A stretch of 34,480 nt of DNA from JAIYDJ01 sp031400505 (lineage in GTDB: Bacteria > Pseudomonadota > Alphaproteobacteria > Rhodobacterales > Rhodobacteraceae). Shown here in pieces: positions 1-7,875 of the stretch. The DNA lies in NCBI GenBank assembly GCA_031400505.1, contig JANNPZ010000075.1:1-34480 (forward strand). The letters are read 5' to 3'. Both the position numbers and the translations under genes were made by a program. Position 1 is the stretch's first letter, and the number at the start of each line of letters is the position of its first letter. The notes beneath the pieces were generated by a model that was not told the DNA's origin, made no database searches, and saw nothing but the letters and a program-made list of their open reading frames with translations.

Positions 1-132
1 CTGCTCCGCAAAGCCGCCGAGCGTTCCAAGGAAACCCTGTGGCGCAAAATCGGCGACCTGCTCGCTCTGTTCAGCCCGAAGGAATGTGCAAACTACCTCA
101 CCAACTCCGGATACGCTTCCGTGAAAACATGA
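1..132 (+). mobile_element. IS630-type transposase, 3' fragment
   Basis: Frame 1 is open from the first base to a TGA at 130-132 and encodes 43 residues, with no start inside the window. The C-terminal text, ending CANYLTNSGYASVKT, resembles the end of IS630/Tc1-type DDE transposases common in Rhodobacterales. The gene stops 6 bases before the stop codon of the convergent sbtB gene, so the element's right end must lie within a few bases, possibly at the TA at 140-141, the dinucleotide this family targets. The window probably starts inside this element because repeated IS copies break assemblies. The family call rests on a short stretch only. Confidence 0.7.
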
Positions 133-138
133 AAGGCT

Positions 139-447
139 CTAAAACCGTTCCGCGCGCAGCACCTGTGTGTCAGTCACCGACACCACGCCGATATGCCGTT
201 CGACCACCGCAAAGGCCGCATCCAGCAGCGCGTCCAGCTTTTCCGCCCGGATCAGGCAGATCACTGCCACCATCCCGGCCCGCCCGATCTGCCCCTCGCG
301 CGTCCACTGCCCCGACCGGCCCGACCCGCCCAGAACCGGCAGAACGGTGAACCCGGTCACCCCCGCCTTGACCAGGGCATCGGTCAACCTCCCCTCCATC
401 GGGGCCTCGATGATGATCTCGACACGTTTCGCGGAATGGGTCTGCAT
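139..447 (-). CDS. sbtB: SbtB-like PII-type regulatory protein
   Basis: This encodes 102 residues, the usual size for PII-like SbtB proteins. The order of segments fits a PII ferredoxin-like fold: a beta strand (RVEIIIEAP), a helix (LTDALVKAGVTGFTVLPVLG), a glycine-rich T-loop-like stretch around residues 40-56 and a second beta-alpha-beta unit. SbtB proteins bind adenyl nucleotides and control the SbtA bicarbonate transporter. The gene starts 3 bases after the sbtA stop, so the two are almost certainly co-transcribed and coupled. The TAG stop at 139-141 coincides with a TA next to the IS630 fragment, so the last residues may have been changed by insertion. Family placement is good; the ligand here is inferred. 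Confidence 0.82.
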   Translation of the reverse strand: MQTHSAKRVEIIIEAPMEGRLTDALVKAGVTGFTVLPVLGGSGRSGQWTREGQIGRAGMVAVICLIRAEKLDALLDAAFAVVERHIGVVSVTDTQVLRAERF

Positions 448-450
448 GGC

Positions 451-1428
451 TCAGCCTCCGGTTGCCGCTTGGGCCACGGCGACATAGGCCGGGATGCCAA
501 TCGTCAGGTTGAAGGGAAATGTCACGCCCAAAGACAGCGTCAGATAGATCGCAGGGTTCGCCTCGGGCAGGGCCACGCGCATGGCGGCGGGCACCGCGAT
601 ATAGCTGGCCGAGGCTGCCAGCGTCATCATCAACGCCAGCCCCCCCGCCGACAGGCCCAAGGCCAACCCGACCCCCAGCCCGGCAGCCGCCCCGATCACC
701 GGCATCGCGACCCCAAAGGCCAGCGCACCAGCCCCCAGCACACCCCGCACCCCGCGCAAACCCCGCCCGGCCACCAGCCCCATATCCAGCAGGAACAGGC
801 ACAACACCCCCTGAAACGGCGCGATGATGAAGGCGTCGATCCGCGCCATGCCATCTTCCCCGGTGATCATCCCGATGGCAAACGACCCCACAAGCAGCAC
901 GATGGACCCGTTCAAGAGGATCTCGCGCCACAGCGTCGCATCCATCCGCGCGCCGGTTCCCGAGCGTGACACCAGCCACAGCGCCGAGACGATCGCGGGG
1001 GCCTCCATCGCCGCCGCGACGGCCACCATATACCCCTCGCTGTCGATCCCCGCCCCCGACAGCACGGATGTCGCCGTCACGAAGGTGACAATCGAGATCG
1101 ACCCGTAATGCGCCGCCACCGCCGCCCGGTCCAGCGCAGACATCCGTGTCAGCGCGGCAAGCAACGCAAAGGCCACGAACGGCAGCGCAAAAGACAGCGC
1201 CACGCCCCCCGCCAGTGCCGCGATCAGGTCGGGCCCGGCACCATGATCGGCAACCGCAACCCCGCCTTTGAACCCGATGGCGAACAGCAGATACAGCGAC
1301 ATCGCCTTGGCCGCAGCCTCGGGCACCGACAGTTCCGACCGCGCCAGCGCCGCTGCAAGCCCCAGCCCGAAACACAGGATCATCGGTGTCAGCAGATTGG
1401 CCACAGCCAGTGTCAGAATGTCCTGCAT
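451..1428 (-). CDS. sbtA: SbtA-type sodium-dependent bicarbonate transporter
   Basis: This 325-residue, very hydrophobic protein has about ten predicted membrane segments and resembles the SbtA (formerly DUF897) family, which imports bicarbonate with sodium across the inner membrane. Recognisable pieces are the N-terminal NLLTPMILCFGLGLAAA segment and the C-terminal TLSLGVTFPFNLTIGIP segment. The reading frame is open farther upstream, but the ATG at 1428 begins the typical N-terminus (MQDILTLAV). It lies 55 bases downstream of the carbonic anhydrase and 3 bases upstream of sbtB, giving the order anhydrase, transporter, PII regulator. Substrate assignment comes from family and context, not from residues I can verify. 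Confidence 0.85.
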   Translation of the reverse strand: MQDILTLAVANLLTPMILCFGLGLAAALARSELSVPEAAAKAMSLYLLFAIGFKGGVAVADHGAGPDLIAALAGGVALSFALPFVAFALLAALTRMSALDRAAVAAHYGSISIVTFVTATSVLSGAGIDSEGYMVAVAAAMEAPAIVSALWLVSRSGTGARMDATLWREILLNGSIVLLVGSFAIGMITGEDGMARIDAFIIAPFQGVLCLFLLDMGLVAGRGLRGVRGVLGAGALAFGVAMPVIGAAAGLGVGLALGLSAGGLALMMTLAASASYIAVPAAMRVALPEANPAIYLTLSLGVTFPFNLTIGIPAYVAVAQAATGG

Positions 1429-1483
1429 GGTGTCCTTAGCCGCGTTCGAGCCTGAATGTGACGTATCGAATGCTTTGCATCCA

Positions 1484-2128
1484 TCAGACCGCGAGGAAAC
1501 CGCGCGTCGGATCGAATTGTTCCAGCCCGCCTTCGCCGGTATCGGTCCACAAGCCATGCAGCGTCAGGCGATCATCGGCCACCGCCACTGCGATGAATGG
1601 AAAGGTCATCAGGTTTTCCAGACTGACCAGCACCGCCTCTTTTTCCAGCGCCCGCGTCCGCTCTGCCTCGGGAAGATGGGTCACGCGGTCGAATCCGGGA
1701 CGCAGGATATCCATCCAGCGCCCGACAAAACTGGACTGCTTTTCCAGTTCGGGCGCATGGCCGGAACACATGTCATGGCAGCCCTTGACACCGCCGCAGT
1801 TCGAATGCCCAAGCACCACGATATGCGCCACCCCCAGTGAAGTGACGGCATATTCGACTGCAGCCGATGTGCCGTGATACTGCCCGTCAGGGTTATAGGG
1901 CGGAACCAGATTGGCGATGTTGCGGTGGATAAAGAACTCGCCCTCGTCCGCACCAAAGATCGATGTCACATGAACTCGGCTGTCGCAGCACGAAATAACC
2001 ATGGCCCGCGGATGTTGCCCGCTGGCCGCCAGCCGACGATACCACGCCTTGTTGTCCTGATAGGCCGTGGCCCTCCAGCCTTGAAATCGCTGGACAAGAT
2101 AGGCGGGCAGAGGGCGGGCTTGGTCCAT
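1484..2128 (-). CDS. beta-class carbonic anhydrase
   Basis: This 214-residue cytoplasmic enzyme interconverts CO2 and bicarbonate. The beta-class zinc site is complete: Cys47 with Asp49 and Arg51 in CCDSRV, then His108 and Cys111 in GHSNCGGV. The frame is open another 600 bases upstream, but the start at 2128 (MDQARPLPAYLV) matches the normal length of the family; the upstream part has no resemblance to the family. It is the first gene of a minus-strand operon with sbtA and sbtB and lies divergent to the gene at 2272, so the operon promoter should be in 2129-2271. In this setting it probably equilibrates imported bicarbonate with CO2 for carboxylases. Confidence 0.93.
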   Translation of the reverse strand: MDQARPLPAYLVQRFQGWRATAYQDNKAWYRRLAASGQHPRAMVISCCDSRVHVTSIFGADEGEFFIHRNIANLVPPYNPDGQYHGTSAAVEYAVTSLGVAHIVVLGHSNCGGVKGCHDMCSGHAPELEKQSSFVGRWMDILRPGFDRVTHLPEAERTRALEKEAVLVSLENLMTFPFIAVAVADDRLTLHGLWTDTGEGGLEQFDPTRGFLAV

Positions 2129-2271
2129 TGTCGCATATCCTGAATGGGGTATCTTCTGGTTAGGCTGCAATCGCAGAAAATTCGAGAGGTTTTCTGTGCC
2201 GGCTGGAACCTTTTCTTCAGGATGGCGGCGCAAACTCGGCCTTGGGTGTGAAAAAATAGCAGGTGTGGGCC

Positions 2272-2661
2272 ATGAAGCCAAACAACGTGGTCGCCTTGCG
2301 ACCGAACGATCGGGTACGACAAGATGCCGAACCGATTGCCACGATCTACCGCAATCTGGGCACGACTTCGGCCGAACAGGTTGTGACGCGCGCATTGGCG
2401 GAACTGGCGCTGACGATGTCGGGGCTGGCCGCGCATGTAAAGGCGCATGATCTGACCGATCTTGCCCGCCAGCTTCGACGGTTGCAGCGGATGAGCGAGA
2501 ATTTGGGGTTGACCAGCCTTGGTCTGGTTGCGGCCGATGTCCGGGTCTGCCTCGATCAGGGCAACACCACCGCCTTTGCCGCCGTCTGGGCCCGGTTGAT
2601 GCGGATCGCCGAACGGTCTTTGTCCACTGACAAGGACCTGATGGATCAGACACAGGTCTGA
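2272..2661 (+). CDS. hypothetical helical protein
   Basis: This encodes 129 residues and I do not recognise the family with confidence. The protein lacks a signal peptide or membrane segment and is mostly alpha-helical. The region around residues 50-115 (repeated LARQLRRLQRMSENLG-like amphipathic helices) is vaguely like an Hpt four-helix bundle, but I see no phosphorylatable His in a convincing motif. The ATG at 2272 is preferred over the GTG at 2263 because it follows AGCAGG at a reasonable distance. It is divergent to the carbonic anhydrase operon and lies 71 bases before the VOC gene. Confidence 0.65.
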   Translation: MKPNNVVALRPNDRVRQDAEPIATIYRNLGTTSAEQVVTRALAELALTMSGLAAHVKAHDLTDLARQLRRLQRMSENLGLTSLGLVAADVRVCLDQGNTTAFAAVWARLMRIAERSLSTDKDLMDQTQV

Positions 2662-2732
2662 TCCGTCGGGCGGTTGCATTGGCGACAAAGATCGGTAAGA
2701 ATCGCGCTGTCTTTGGCAACGCGACGCGCAGG

Positions 2733-3158
2733 ATGTCCATGTCTCTGGTCCCCGAACTGGCCGTGTCCGACTGGTCGCGGTCCCGCCGGTTCTACTGCGA
2801 CATTCTCGGGTTTCGCGCGCTCTATGACCGGCCCGAGGAAGGGTTCAGTTGCCTGACTTTGGGCGAGGCGGCCCTGATGATTGACCAAGTCGGTCTGGGG
2901 CGGACGTTTGACTCAGGCCATGCGCCGGACGCCTATCCCTTTGGCCGTGGCCTGAACCTGCAGATCATCGTGCCCGATGTCGCGCCCTTGCTGGCGGCAC
3001 TGGCCGGGGCAGGGGTGCGGTTGTTCCTGCCGCTCGAAGACCGCTGGTATCGCCGCGACCAAACCGAGGTCGGCAACCGCCAGTTTGTCGTCGCAGACCC
3101 TGACGGCTATCTGCTGCGCTTTGCTCAGGCGCTGGGCGTCCGGCCTATTGCCCCCTGA
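2733..3158 (+). CDS. VOC-family protein (glyoxalase/bleomycin-resistance fold)
   Basis: This encodes 141 residues with one vicinal-oxygen-chelate module: an N-terminal strand (VPELAVSDWSRSRRFY), the typical CDILGF turn, a central strand-helix unit and the closing DPDGYLLRF motif. The frame is also open from a TTG at 2679, but the ATG at 2733 gives the normal length; 2739 is also possible. Proteins of this type include bleomycin-binding resistance proteins and small metal-dependent enzymes, and the sequence alone does not say which. It lies 66 bases upstream of the aminopeptidase gene, which may share its transcript. Confidence 0.82.
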   Translation: MSMSLVPELAVSDWSRSRRFYCDILGFRALYDRPEEGFSCLTLGEAALMIDQVGLGRTFDSGHAPDAYPFGRGLNLQIIVPDVAPLLAALAGAGVRLFLPLEDRWYRRDQTEVGNRQFVVADPDGYLLRFAQALGVRPIAP

Positions 3159-3224
3159 CCTGCCACCATCTTGCAGTGCAGATCAAACCCGCTAGGGTCG
3201 GGCCAAGCTGATCAGGATGTTGCC

Positions 3225-4601
3225 ATGCCCACTTTCGCCGACCCCGCCGCGCCTTCGCGCCCGCTCTATGTTGTGACGCCCGATGGCCTGGCGGCCTGGC
3301 GGGCCACCCAACCGGTCGCCACCGCCGAGTGGCTGACGGCAACCGGGTTTGAGGCAGGCTTTGGCGACTTGCGTCTGCTGCCCGGCGATGGGGGCGTGTC
3401 GGGGGCCATCGTCGGCCTTGGCACCCCTGATGCACGCGCCCGCAGCCGGTTCGGGCTGGTCAGGGGCATCACAACCCTGCCGCCCGGCGCCTGGCAGCTA
3501 TCCGGCGCCTTGACCCCGGATCAGCGTGACGAAGCGGCGCTGGGGTGGCTGTTGTCTGCCTATCGGTTCGACCGATACCGCAAGACCCCTGCACTCGCCG
3601 CTCAACTGATCGCCCCCGATGGTTGCGACGCCGACACCTTGCAGGCCATGGCAGCAGGCGAATTCCTGACCCGCGACCTGATCAATACCCCCGCCTCCGA
3701 CATGGGGCCTGCAGAACTGGAGCATGCCGCCCGTGATCTTGCCGCGCGGCATGCAGCAACGATCCACGTCACCACCGGCGACACCCTGCTGACGCAGAAT
3801 TTCCCGATGATCCACGCCGTTGGCCGCGCGTCACCCCGCGCGCCAAGGCTGATCGACCTGCGCTGGGGGTCGCAAGGCCCTGCGGTAACCCTGGTTGGCA
3901 AGGGGGTGTGTTTCGACACGGGTGGGCTCAACATAAAACCCTCGTCAGGTATGTCGCTGATGAAAAAAGACATGGGGGGTGCGGCCACTGTGCTGGGCCT
4001 TGCGCATATGATCATGGCGCTTGGCCTGCCTTTGCGGTTGCGCGTGCTGATCCCGGCAGTGGAAAACGTCATTGCAGGCAACGCCCAGCGCCCCAAGGAC
4101 ATCCTTCTATCCCGCCGCGGCCTGACGGTCGAAGTCAACGACACCGACGCCGAGGGGCGCCTCGTGCTGGCAGACGCGCTTGCACTGGCCTGTGAAGAAC
4201 CAACCGACCTGCTGATATCGATGGCCACCCTGACCGGGGCCGCGCGGGTGGCGGTGGGTCCGGATCTCGCGCCCTATTTCTGCGACGACGCGGCATTGGT
4301 CGCAGCGCTGGAACAAGGCGCCATCAAAGGCATCGACCCGGTCTGGCGCCTGCCCTTCCACACGCCCTACGATCCGGTGATCGAACCCGGCATCGCCGAT
4401 CTCGACAACGCGCCCGGCTGGGGTTTTGCAGGGTCGGTCACCGCCGCCCTTTTCCTGCGCCGCTTCGTGACCGGCACGCGGTATCTGCACTTCGACATCT
4501 ACGGCCATACCCCCGCCGATCAGCCCGCCCGCCCCAAAGGCGGTGCCGGCCAGGGCGCGCGCGCCATCCTTCACGCCCTCCCTGCGATGCTGGGCCTATA
4601 G
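3225..4601 (+). CDS. M17-family leucyl aminopeptidase
   Basis: This 458-residue cytosolic metallopeptidase removes N-terminal residues from peptides. The family signature NDTDAEGRL is at residues 305-313, with Asp308 and Glu310 among the metal ligands. The upstream GKGVCFDTGGLNIKPSSGM region supplies the metal-binding Lys and Asp, and MKKDMGG follows as expected. The N-terminal domain (about residues 1-150) is divergent and short, as in the alphaproteobacterial branch. The ATG at 3225 follows CAGGATGTTGCC. Its stop is one base before the TTG start of the NlpC/P60 gene, so the two are translated from one message, linking peptide and cell-wall peptide breakdown. Confidence 0.92.
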   Translation: MPTFADPAAPSRPLYVVTPDGLAAWRATQPVATAEWLTATGFEAGFGDLRLLPGDGGVSGAIVGLGTPDARARSRFGLVRGITTLPPGAWQLSGALTPDQRDEAALGWLLSAYRFDRYRKTPALAAQLIAPDGCDADTLQAMAAGEFLTRDLINTPASDMGPAELEHAARDLAARHAATIHVTTGDTLLTQNFPMIHAVGRASPRAPRLIDLRWGSQGPAVTLVGKGVCFDTGGLNIKPSSGMSLMKKDMGGAATVLGLAHMIMALGLPLRLRVLIPAVENVIAGNAQRPKDILLSRRGLTVEVNDTDAEGRLVLADALALACEEPTDLLISMATLTGAARVAVGPDLAPYFCDDAALVAALEQGAIKGIDPVWRLPFHTPYDPVIEPGIADLDNAPGWGFAGSVTAALFLRRFVTGTRYLHFDIYGHTPADQPARPKGGAGQGARAILHALPAMLGL

Positions 4602-4602
4602 C

Positions 4603-5418
4603 TTGGATCGCCGCCTGACACCCGCCACCCCCCGCATGGCCCACAGCAGCCTGCGCGGCACCCTCGACGCCGCGACCTTCACCGATGGAACGCCTTGCCG
4701 GCTCATCCGCCCCCTGACCGACCTGCTTGCCCGCCCCCACGGCCCACGTGATCGCCAATTGCTGCTGGGTGACAGCTTTACGGTGATCGACCAAGATCAA
4801 AACCACAGCTTCGGCTTCGCAGCCAAGGACGGCTACTGCGGCTGGCTGCCCGATGCCGCGCTGGCCATGCCCCATGCCCCGACCCATTGGCTGGCTGTTC
4901 CCGCCAGCCATCTTTACCCCGAACCCCGCGTACAAGCACAAGAGATCGCCACGCTTAATCTTTGCTCCCGGCTCCAGGTGACCTCCCAAACCGAAAAATG
5001 GTCCGAAACCCCGCATGGCTTCGTCCCGACCCCTCACCTGCGCGCTTTGGGCGACTGGGCAACCTGCCCGGTCAGCGTGGCTGCAACACTGCTCCACACC
5101 CCCTACCTCTGGGGCGGAAACAGCAATGTGGGCCTTGACTGCTCGGGCCTCGTGCAACTGGCTTTCCACGCATGCGGCTTGCCCTGCCCTGGCGACAGCG
5201 ATCTGCAACAGACCCTGGGCCACCCACCCGCCCCCGGCCCGGCGCAACGGGGCGATCTGATTTTCTGGCGTGGCCATGTCGCGCTCGTGCATGACCCTGA
5301 CACGATCCTGCACGCAAACGGTCACACGATGTCGGTGGCATTCGAACCGCTTCAGACCGCCACACGCCGCATTGCAGCCCAGGGTGGCGGGCCGATACTC
5401 TGCCACCGCCGCCCCTGA
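4603..5418 (+). CDS. NlpC/P60 (C40) peptidoglycan-peptide hydrolase
   Basis: This 271-residue protein has an N-terminal part with SH3-like segments (about residues 15-145) and a C-terminal NlpC/P60 domain. The catalytic set is visible: Cys180 in LDCSGL, His225 in RGHVALV and a third polar residue at His237 in LHANG. Related enzymes such as YkfC cut the gamma-D-glutamyl bond of murein peptides. I chose the TTG at 4603 because the following residues (DRRLTPAT) match the usual N-terminus of this family in Rhodobacterales; the ATG at 4636 is the alternative. There is no signal peptide, which suggests cytosolic recycling of wall peptides together with the upstream aminopeptidase. Confidence 0.88.
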   Translation: MDRRLTPATPRMAHSSLRGTLDAATFTDGTPCRLIRPLTDLLARPHGPRDRQLLLGDSFTVIDQDQNHSFGFAAKDGYCGWLPDAALAMPHAPTHWLAVPASHLYPEPRVQAQEIATLNLCSRLQVTSQTEKWSETPHGFVPTPHLRALGDWATCPVSVAATLLHTPYLWGGNSNVGLDCSGLVQLAFHACGLPCPGDSDLQQTLGHPPAPGPAQRGDLIFWRGHVALVHDPDTILHANGHTMSVAFEPLQTATRRIAAQGGGPILCHRRP

Positions 5419-5474
5419 TTTCATCTTGGCGCAAATATCCCGCGGGGGTGTGGGGGTGTGAAACCCCCACTGCG
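5418..5474 (+). repeat. dispersed TTTCATCTTGGC repeat with GC hairpin, copy 1
   Basis: This copy starts at the stop codon of the NlpC gene with TTTCATCTTGGCGCAAATAT, then CCCGCGGGGGTG and an 8-bp hairpin (5450-5457 with 5463-5470, loop GTGAA). The same layout recurs at 19565-19621, and a headless remnant is at 22582-22605. It sits between convergent genes and could end transcription, but there is no T-run after the hairpin. Confidence 0.8.
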
Positions 5475-5515
5475 CCGGCTTGACCCATTCCGAAGGCCCT
5501 GCCCAATCCAAACAG

Positions 5516-5875
5516 TCAATCTACCGGCCGGATCAACTTGCGCTCCAACACCCGCAGCACCGCCTGCAGATCAGGGCCGCGTCGCAGGATCTGGCCGTCC
5601 ATCCCCACGACTGCATACATTCCTTGCCGGGCGCGCAATTTGGGCCGCTTTTCGATTCGGTAGACTGGAAATTCCGCGGTCCGGCGAAACACCGAAAACA
5701 CTGCCACCTCGCGCAACAGCGAAATCCCGTAGTCGCGCCATTCTCCGCCAGCCACCATCTGGCCATATAGGCGCAGGATCATTCCCAACTCCCGACGGTC
5801 GAAGCTGACCTGATCGACGCCGGGCTCGGCGCTGCTGTCGGAACCTGGAAAGGGCGTCGGAGTCTGATCCGTCAT
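5516..5875 (-). CDS. DUF2794 family protein
   Basis: This encodes 119 residues with the DUF2794 core: FDRRELGMILRLYGQMVAGGEWRDY followed by AVFSVFRR and YRIEKRPKL. The family is small, soluble and found almost only in alphaproteobacteria; its function is unknown. The first 20 residues are acidic, proline-rich and probably disordered. The gene converges with the NlpC gene across dispersed repeat copy 1. Its promoter should lie in 5876-6108, which also holds two hairpins. Confidence 0.9.
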   Translation of the reverse strand: MTDQTPTPFPGSDSSAEPGVDQVSFDRRELGMILRLYGQMVAGGEWRDYGISLLREVAVFSVFRRTAEFPVYRIEKRPKLRARQGMYAVVGMDGQILRRGPDLQAVLRVLERKLIRPVD

Positions 5876-6010
5876 GGCATCAGTTTACGCACGGCCGTTT
5901 GCAAATCAACCCTGCCCAAAGGCTGCCACTGCATGACCTCAAAACGGCCTTGTCACCAACCCGAAGCCGCCATGTTCCACCATCATACCAAGAACAGTAA
6001 CAAGTGCTCC

Positions 6011-6054
6011 CCGGTGGTGCGGGTTCTTTGCCCCCACTCGGCCTGCACCACCGG
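6011..6054. other. 10-bp inverted repeat in the DUF2794-asparaginase gap
   Basis: CCGGTGGTGC at 6011-6020 pairs perfectly with GCACCACCGG at 6045-6054 across a 24-base loop. The flanks (AACAAG upstream, CTTGTT downstream) could lengthen the stem with a bulge. It lies between the asparaginase stop and the DUF2794 start, both on the minus strand. It could be a leader structure of DUF2794, a processing site or a small RNA element. Confidence 0.5.
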
Positions 6055-6082
6055 TTCTTGTTGCGCCTTTGGTTATGCATGG

Positions 6083-6104
6083 GCCCCCGCTGCAAAGCGG
6101 GGGC
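6083..6104 (-). terminator. hairpin after the asparaginase gene
   Basis: GCCCCCGC (6083-6090) and GCGGGGGC (6097-6104) form a perfect 8-bp stem with a 6-base loop, starting 4 bases beyond the stop codon of the minus-strand asparaginase gene. The position suits a terminator. No clear U-run follows on that strand, so termination may be partial or the hairpin may only protect the 3' end. Confidence 0.5.
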
Positions 6105-6108
6105 TGTC

Positions 6109-7104
6109 TTAAACCGGAAACCCGGGGGCCGCGCGCAACGTCGCTGCAGAAAACCCCCGCCAATTGCGCAGCGGTCCGGTCAGCCAGCGCTGCGCCGCCG
6201 GATGATCCGCATCCAGCACACCCAGCCAGATCAACAGCGCGGTGATCGCGGCATCCTTGCCCCTCTCGGATCCATCCATGATCTTCAGGGCTACCCCCAG
6301 TCGCTGTTCCGGAAGAATTGCTATGTAGACGCCCTCGGCCCCGCCCTTCAGCGCCACCCGACCCTGCATCGCACGCATCAATTCGGTGCATGGCCCCCCC
6401 TCTCCCGAAATCATCTCGGGGAAATCTGCCATGGCCCGCGTCAGGCGGTGCATCGCGCGGGCCCGCAGATCGCCTGTGTCCCTGGCCCCGGCAAACCGCC
6501 CCATCGCGCGGGCAAGCCCGGTGATCGACGTGGCAAAATTCGGTGCAGAACAACCGTCGATGCCCCAACCGGGGCTTGTCTCGCCTGTCGTCTCTTCGAA
6601 AGCCTGCAGAATGACCCGCTGCAAGGGATGATCGATCTCGGTGTATTCCGACCCGGCCTTCAAATGCCGGTTCATCGTCAAAAAGCCGGAATGCTTGCCT
6701 GAACAGTTGTTGTGCAATTGGCAGGGCGCCTCGTGCTGCACCGCAAGCCGCGTGCGCTCGGCCCTGTCGGACGGCTCATGCGCGCCGCAGCGCAGGTCAG
6801 CTTCACCCAACCCCAGACCCGCCAGCCAATCCGCCGCCGCCTGCCGGTGCAGGGCCGCGCCGATATGGCTGGCACAGGCAAAGGCCAACTGCCGTTCGGT
6901 CAGGCCAAACGCATCAGCCGCCCCGCTTTCGACCAGCGGCAGTGCCTGTACCATCTTGCACGACGATCGCGGAAAGATAACCGTGCCCGCGTCGCCCCAC
7001 GCCTTCACGACCTCTCCTTGATCATTGCAGATCACGGCATGGCCAAGATGGCTGCTTTCCAGCATCCCGCCCCGCCACAATTCCACCATCGGCACCGCTG
7101 TCAT
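6109..7104 (-). CDS. L-asparaginase II, Rhizobium type
   Basis: This 331-residue enzyme belongs to the asparaginase family typified by Rhizobium etli AnsA, which hydrolyses L-asparagine and is unrelated to the E. coli type I/II enzymes. Characteristic blocks are VELWRGGMLESSHLGHAVI at the N-terminus, FPRSSCKMVQALPLVESGAA, CSGKHSGFL and GIDGCSAPNF. The open frame extends to 7362, but the ATG at 7104 gives the normal N-terminus and length. It is divergent to ialB, with a shared 176-base promoter region, and is followed by a strong hairpin. Confidence 0.9.
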   Translation of the reverse strand: MTAVPMVELWRGGMLESSHLGHAVICNDQGEVVKAWGDAGTVIFPRSSCKMVQALPLVESGAADAFGLTERQLAFACASHIGAALHRQAAADWLAGLGLGEADLRCGAHEPSDRAERTRLAVQHEAPCQLHNNCSGKHSGFLTMNRHLKAGSEYTEIDHPLQRVILQAFEETTGETSPGWGIDGCSAPNFATSITGLARAMGRFAGARDTGDLRARAMHRLTRAMADFPEMISGEGGPCTELMRAMQGRVALKGGAEGVYIAILPEQRLGVALKIMDGSERGKDAAITALLIWLGVLDADHPAAQRWLTGPLRNWRGFSAATLRAAPGFPV

Positions 7105-7280
7105 TTCTGGTTCCTTCGTCACGCTTGCGCGATTTTCTGCGCATGGGGCTTTCGCGAATTGGCCCTTTTCGGTTATTCGTGAAATATCGCGGCAGTCTAT
7201 TCCCTGCCACAAAAAAAGACCGCTCCAAAGGCGGCTTGGGATTCGGGCAAAAGCAAGAGCAGCTTGGAGGCTGAAAACTG

Positions 7281-7805
7281 ATGACACGCTGGATGACGCG
7301 CACAGTCGGCGCAGGTCTGTTGGCACTGGCAGGAACTGCAGCCATTGCACAGGAGTCGACAAACATCGTCGGCACTGCCACCGACTGGAGCATCTTTACC
7401 GAAGCTGACCCCAAGGAATGCTGGGGCGTCTCGCCGCCAAAGGAAACCGTCAACACCCGCGACGGGCAGCCGGTTTCGGTCCGTCGGGGTGACATCCTGC
7501 TGTTCGTCACCTTCCGCCCCGGCAGCGCCGCAGGCGAAGTGTCCTTCACTGGCGGCTATCCCTTCGCGCCCGGCTCGACGGTTTCCGTGACGGTTGATGG
7601 ACAGACTTACGAGTTGTTTACCGAAGGCGAATGGGCGTGGGCCGCCAGCCCGGCCGATGACGCCACTCTGCTTGCCGCCATGCAGAAGGGCACGACAGCC
7701 GTGTTGTCGGCCCGGTCGGGCAAGGGCACGCAAACCAAGGACACTTTCAGCCTGCGCGGTTTCACTGCCGCAATGGATGAGGCCGCAAAGCGTTGCACTG
7801 CCTGA
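7281..7805 (+). CDS. IalB-family periplasmic protein
   Basis: This 174-residue protein has an N-terminal signal peptide (about residues 1-23, cut after TAAIA) and an IalB-like domain: a DWSIF opening, a CWGVSPPKETVN segment, a FTGGYPF turn and a C-terminal TFSLRGFTAAMDEA helix with a final Cys. IalB was named in Bartonella for invasion, but free-living alphaproteobacteria carry many paralogues of unknown role, so an invasion role should not be assumed here. A GGAGG lies 10 bases before the ATG. It is 70 bases upstream of rlmN, a pairing I recall from other Rhodobacterales. Confidence 0.88.
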   Translation: MTRWMTRTVGAGLLALAGTAAIAQESTNIVGTATDWSIFTEADPKECWGVSPPKETVNTRDGQPVSVRRGDILLFVTFRPGSAAGEVSFTGGYPFAPGSTVSVTVDGQTYELFTEGEWAWAASPADDATLLAAMQKGTTAVLSARSGKGTQTKDTFSLRGFTAAMDEAAKRCTA

Positions 7806-7875
7806 TCCGCGTTGTCCTTCCGTTCGGGCGCGCGATGACCTATATCTGATTTTTGCGCAGCCGGCGAACACCTGA

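Noticed and set aside
1429..1557. N-terminal extension of SbtA to 1557
   Set aside because: The frame is open but the added residues overlap the carbonic anhydrase 3' end and resemble no SbtA; the ATG at 1428 fits the family.
5880..6095. 71-residue minus-strand frame in the gap before DUF2794
   Set aside because: Irregular composition with many Cys, Trp and Arg, no ribosome site, and the stretch is better explained by the two hairpins.
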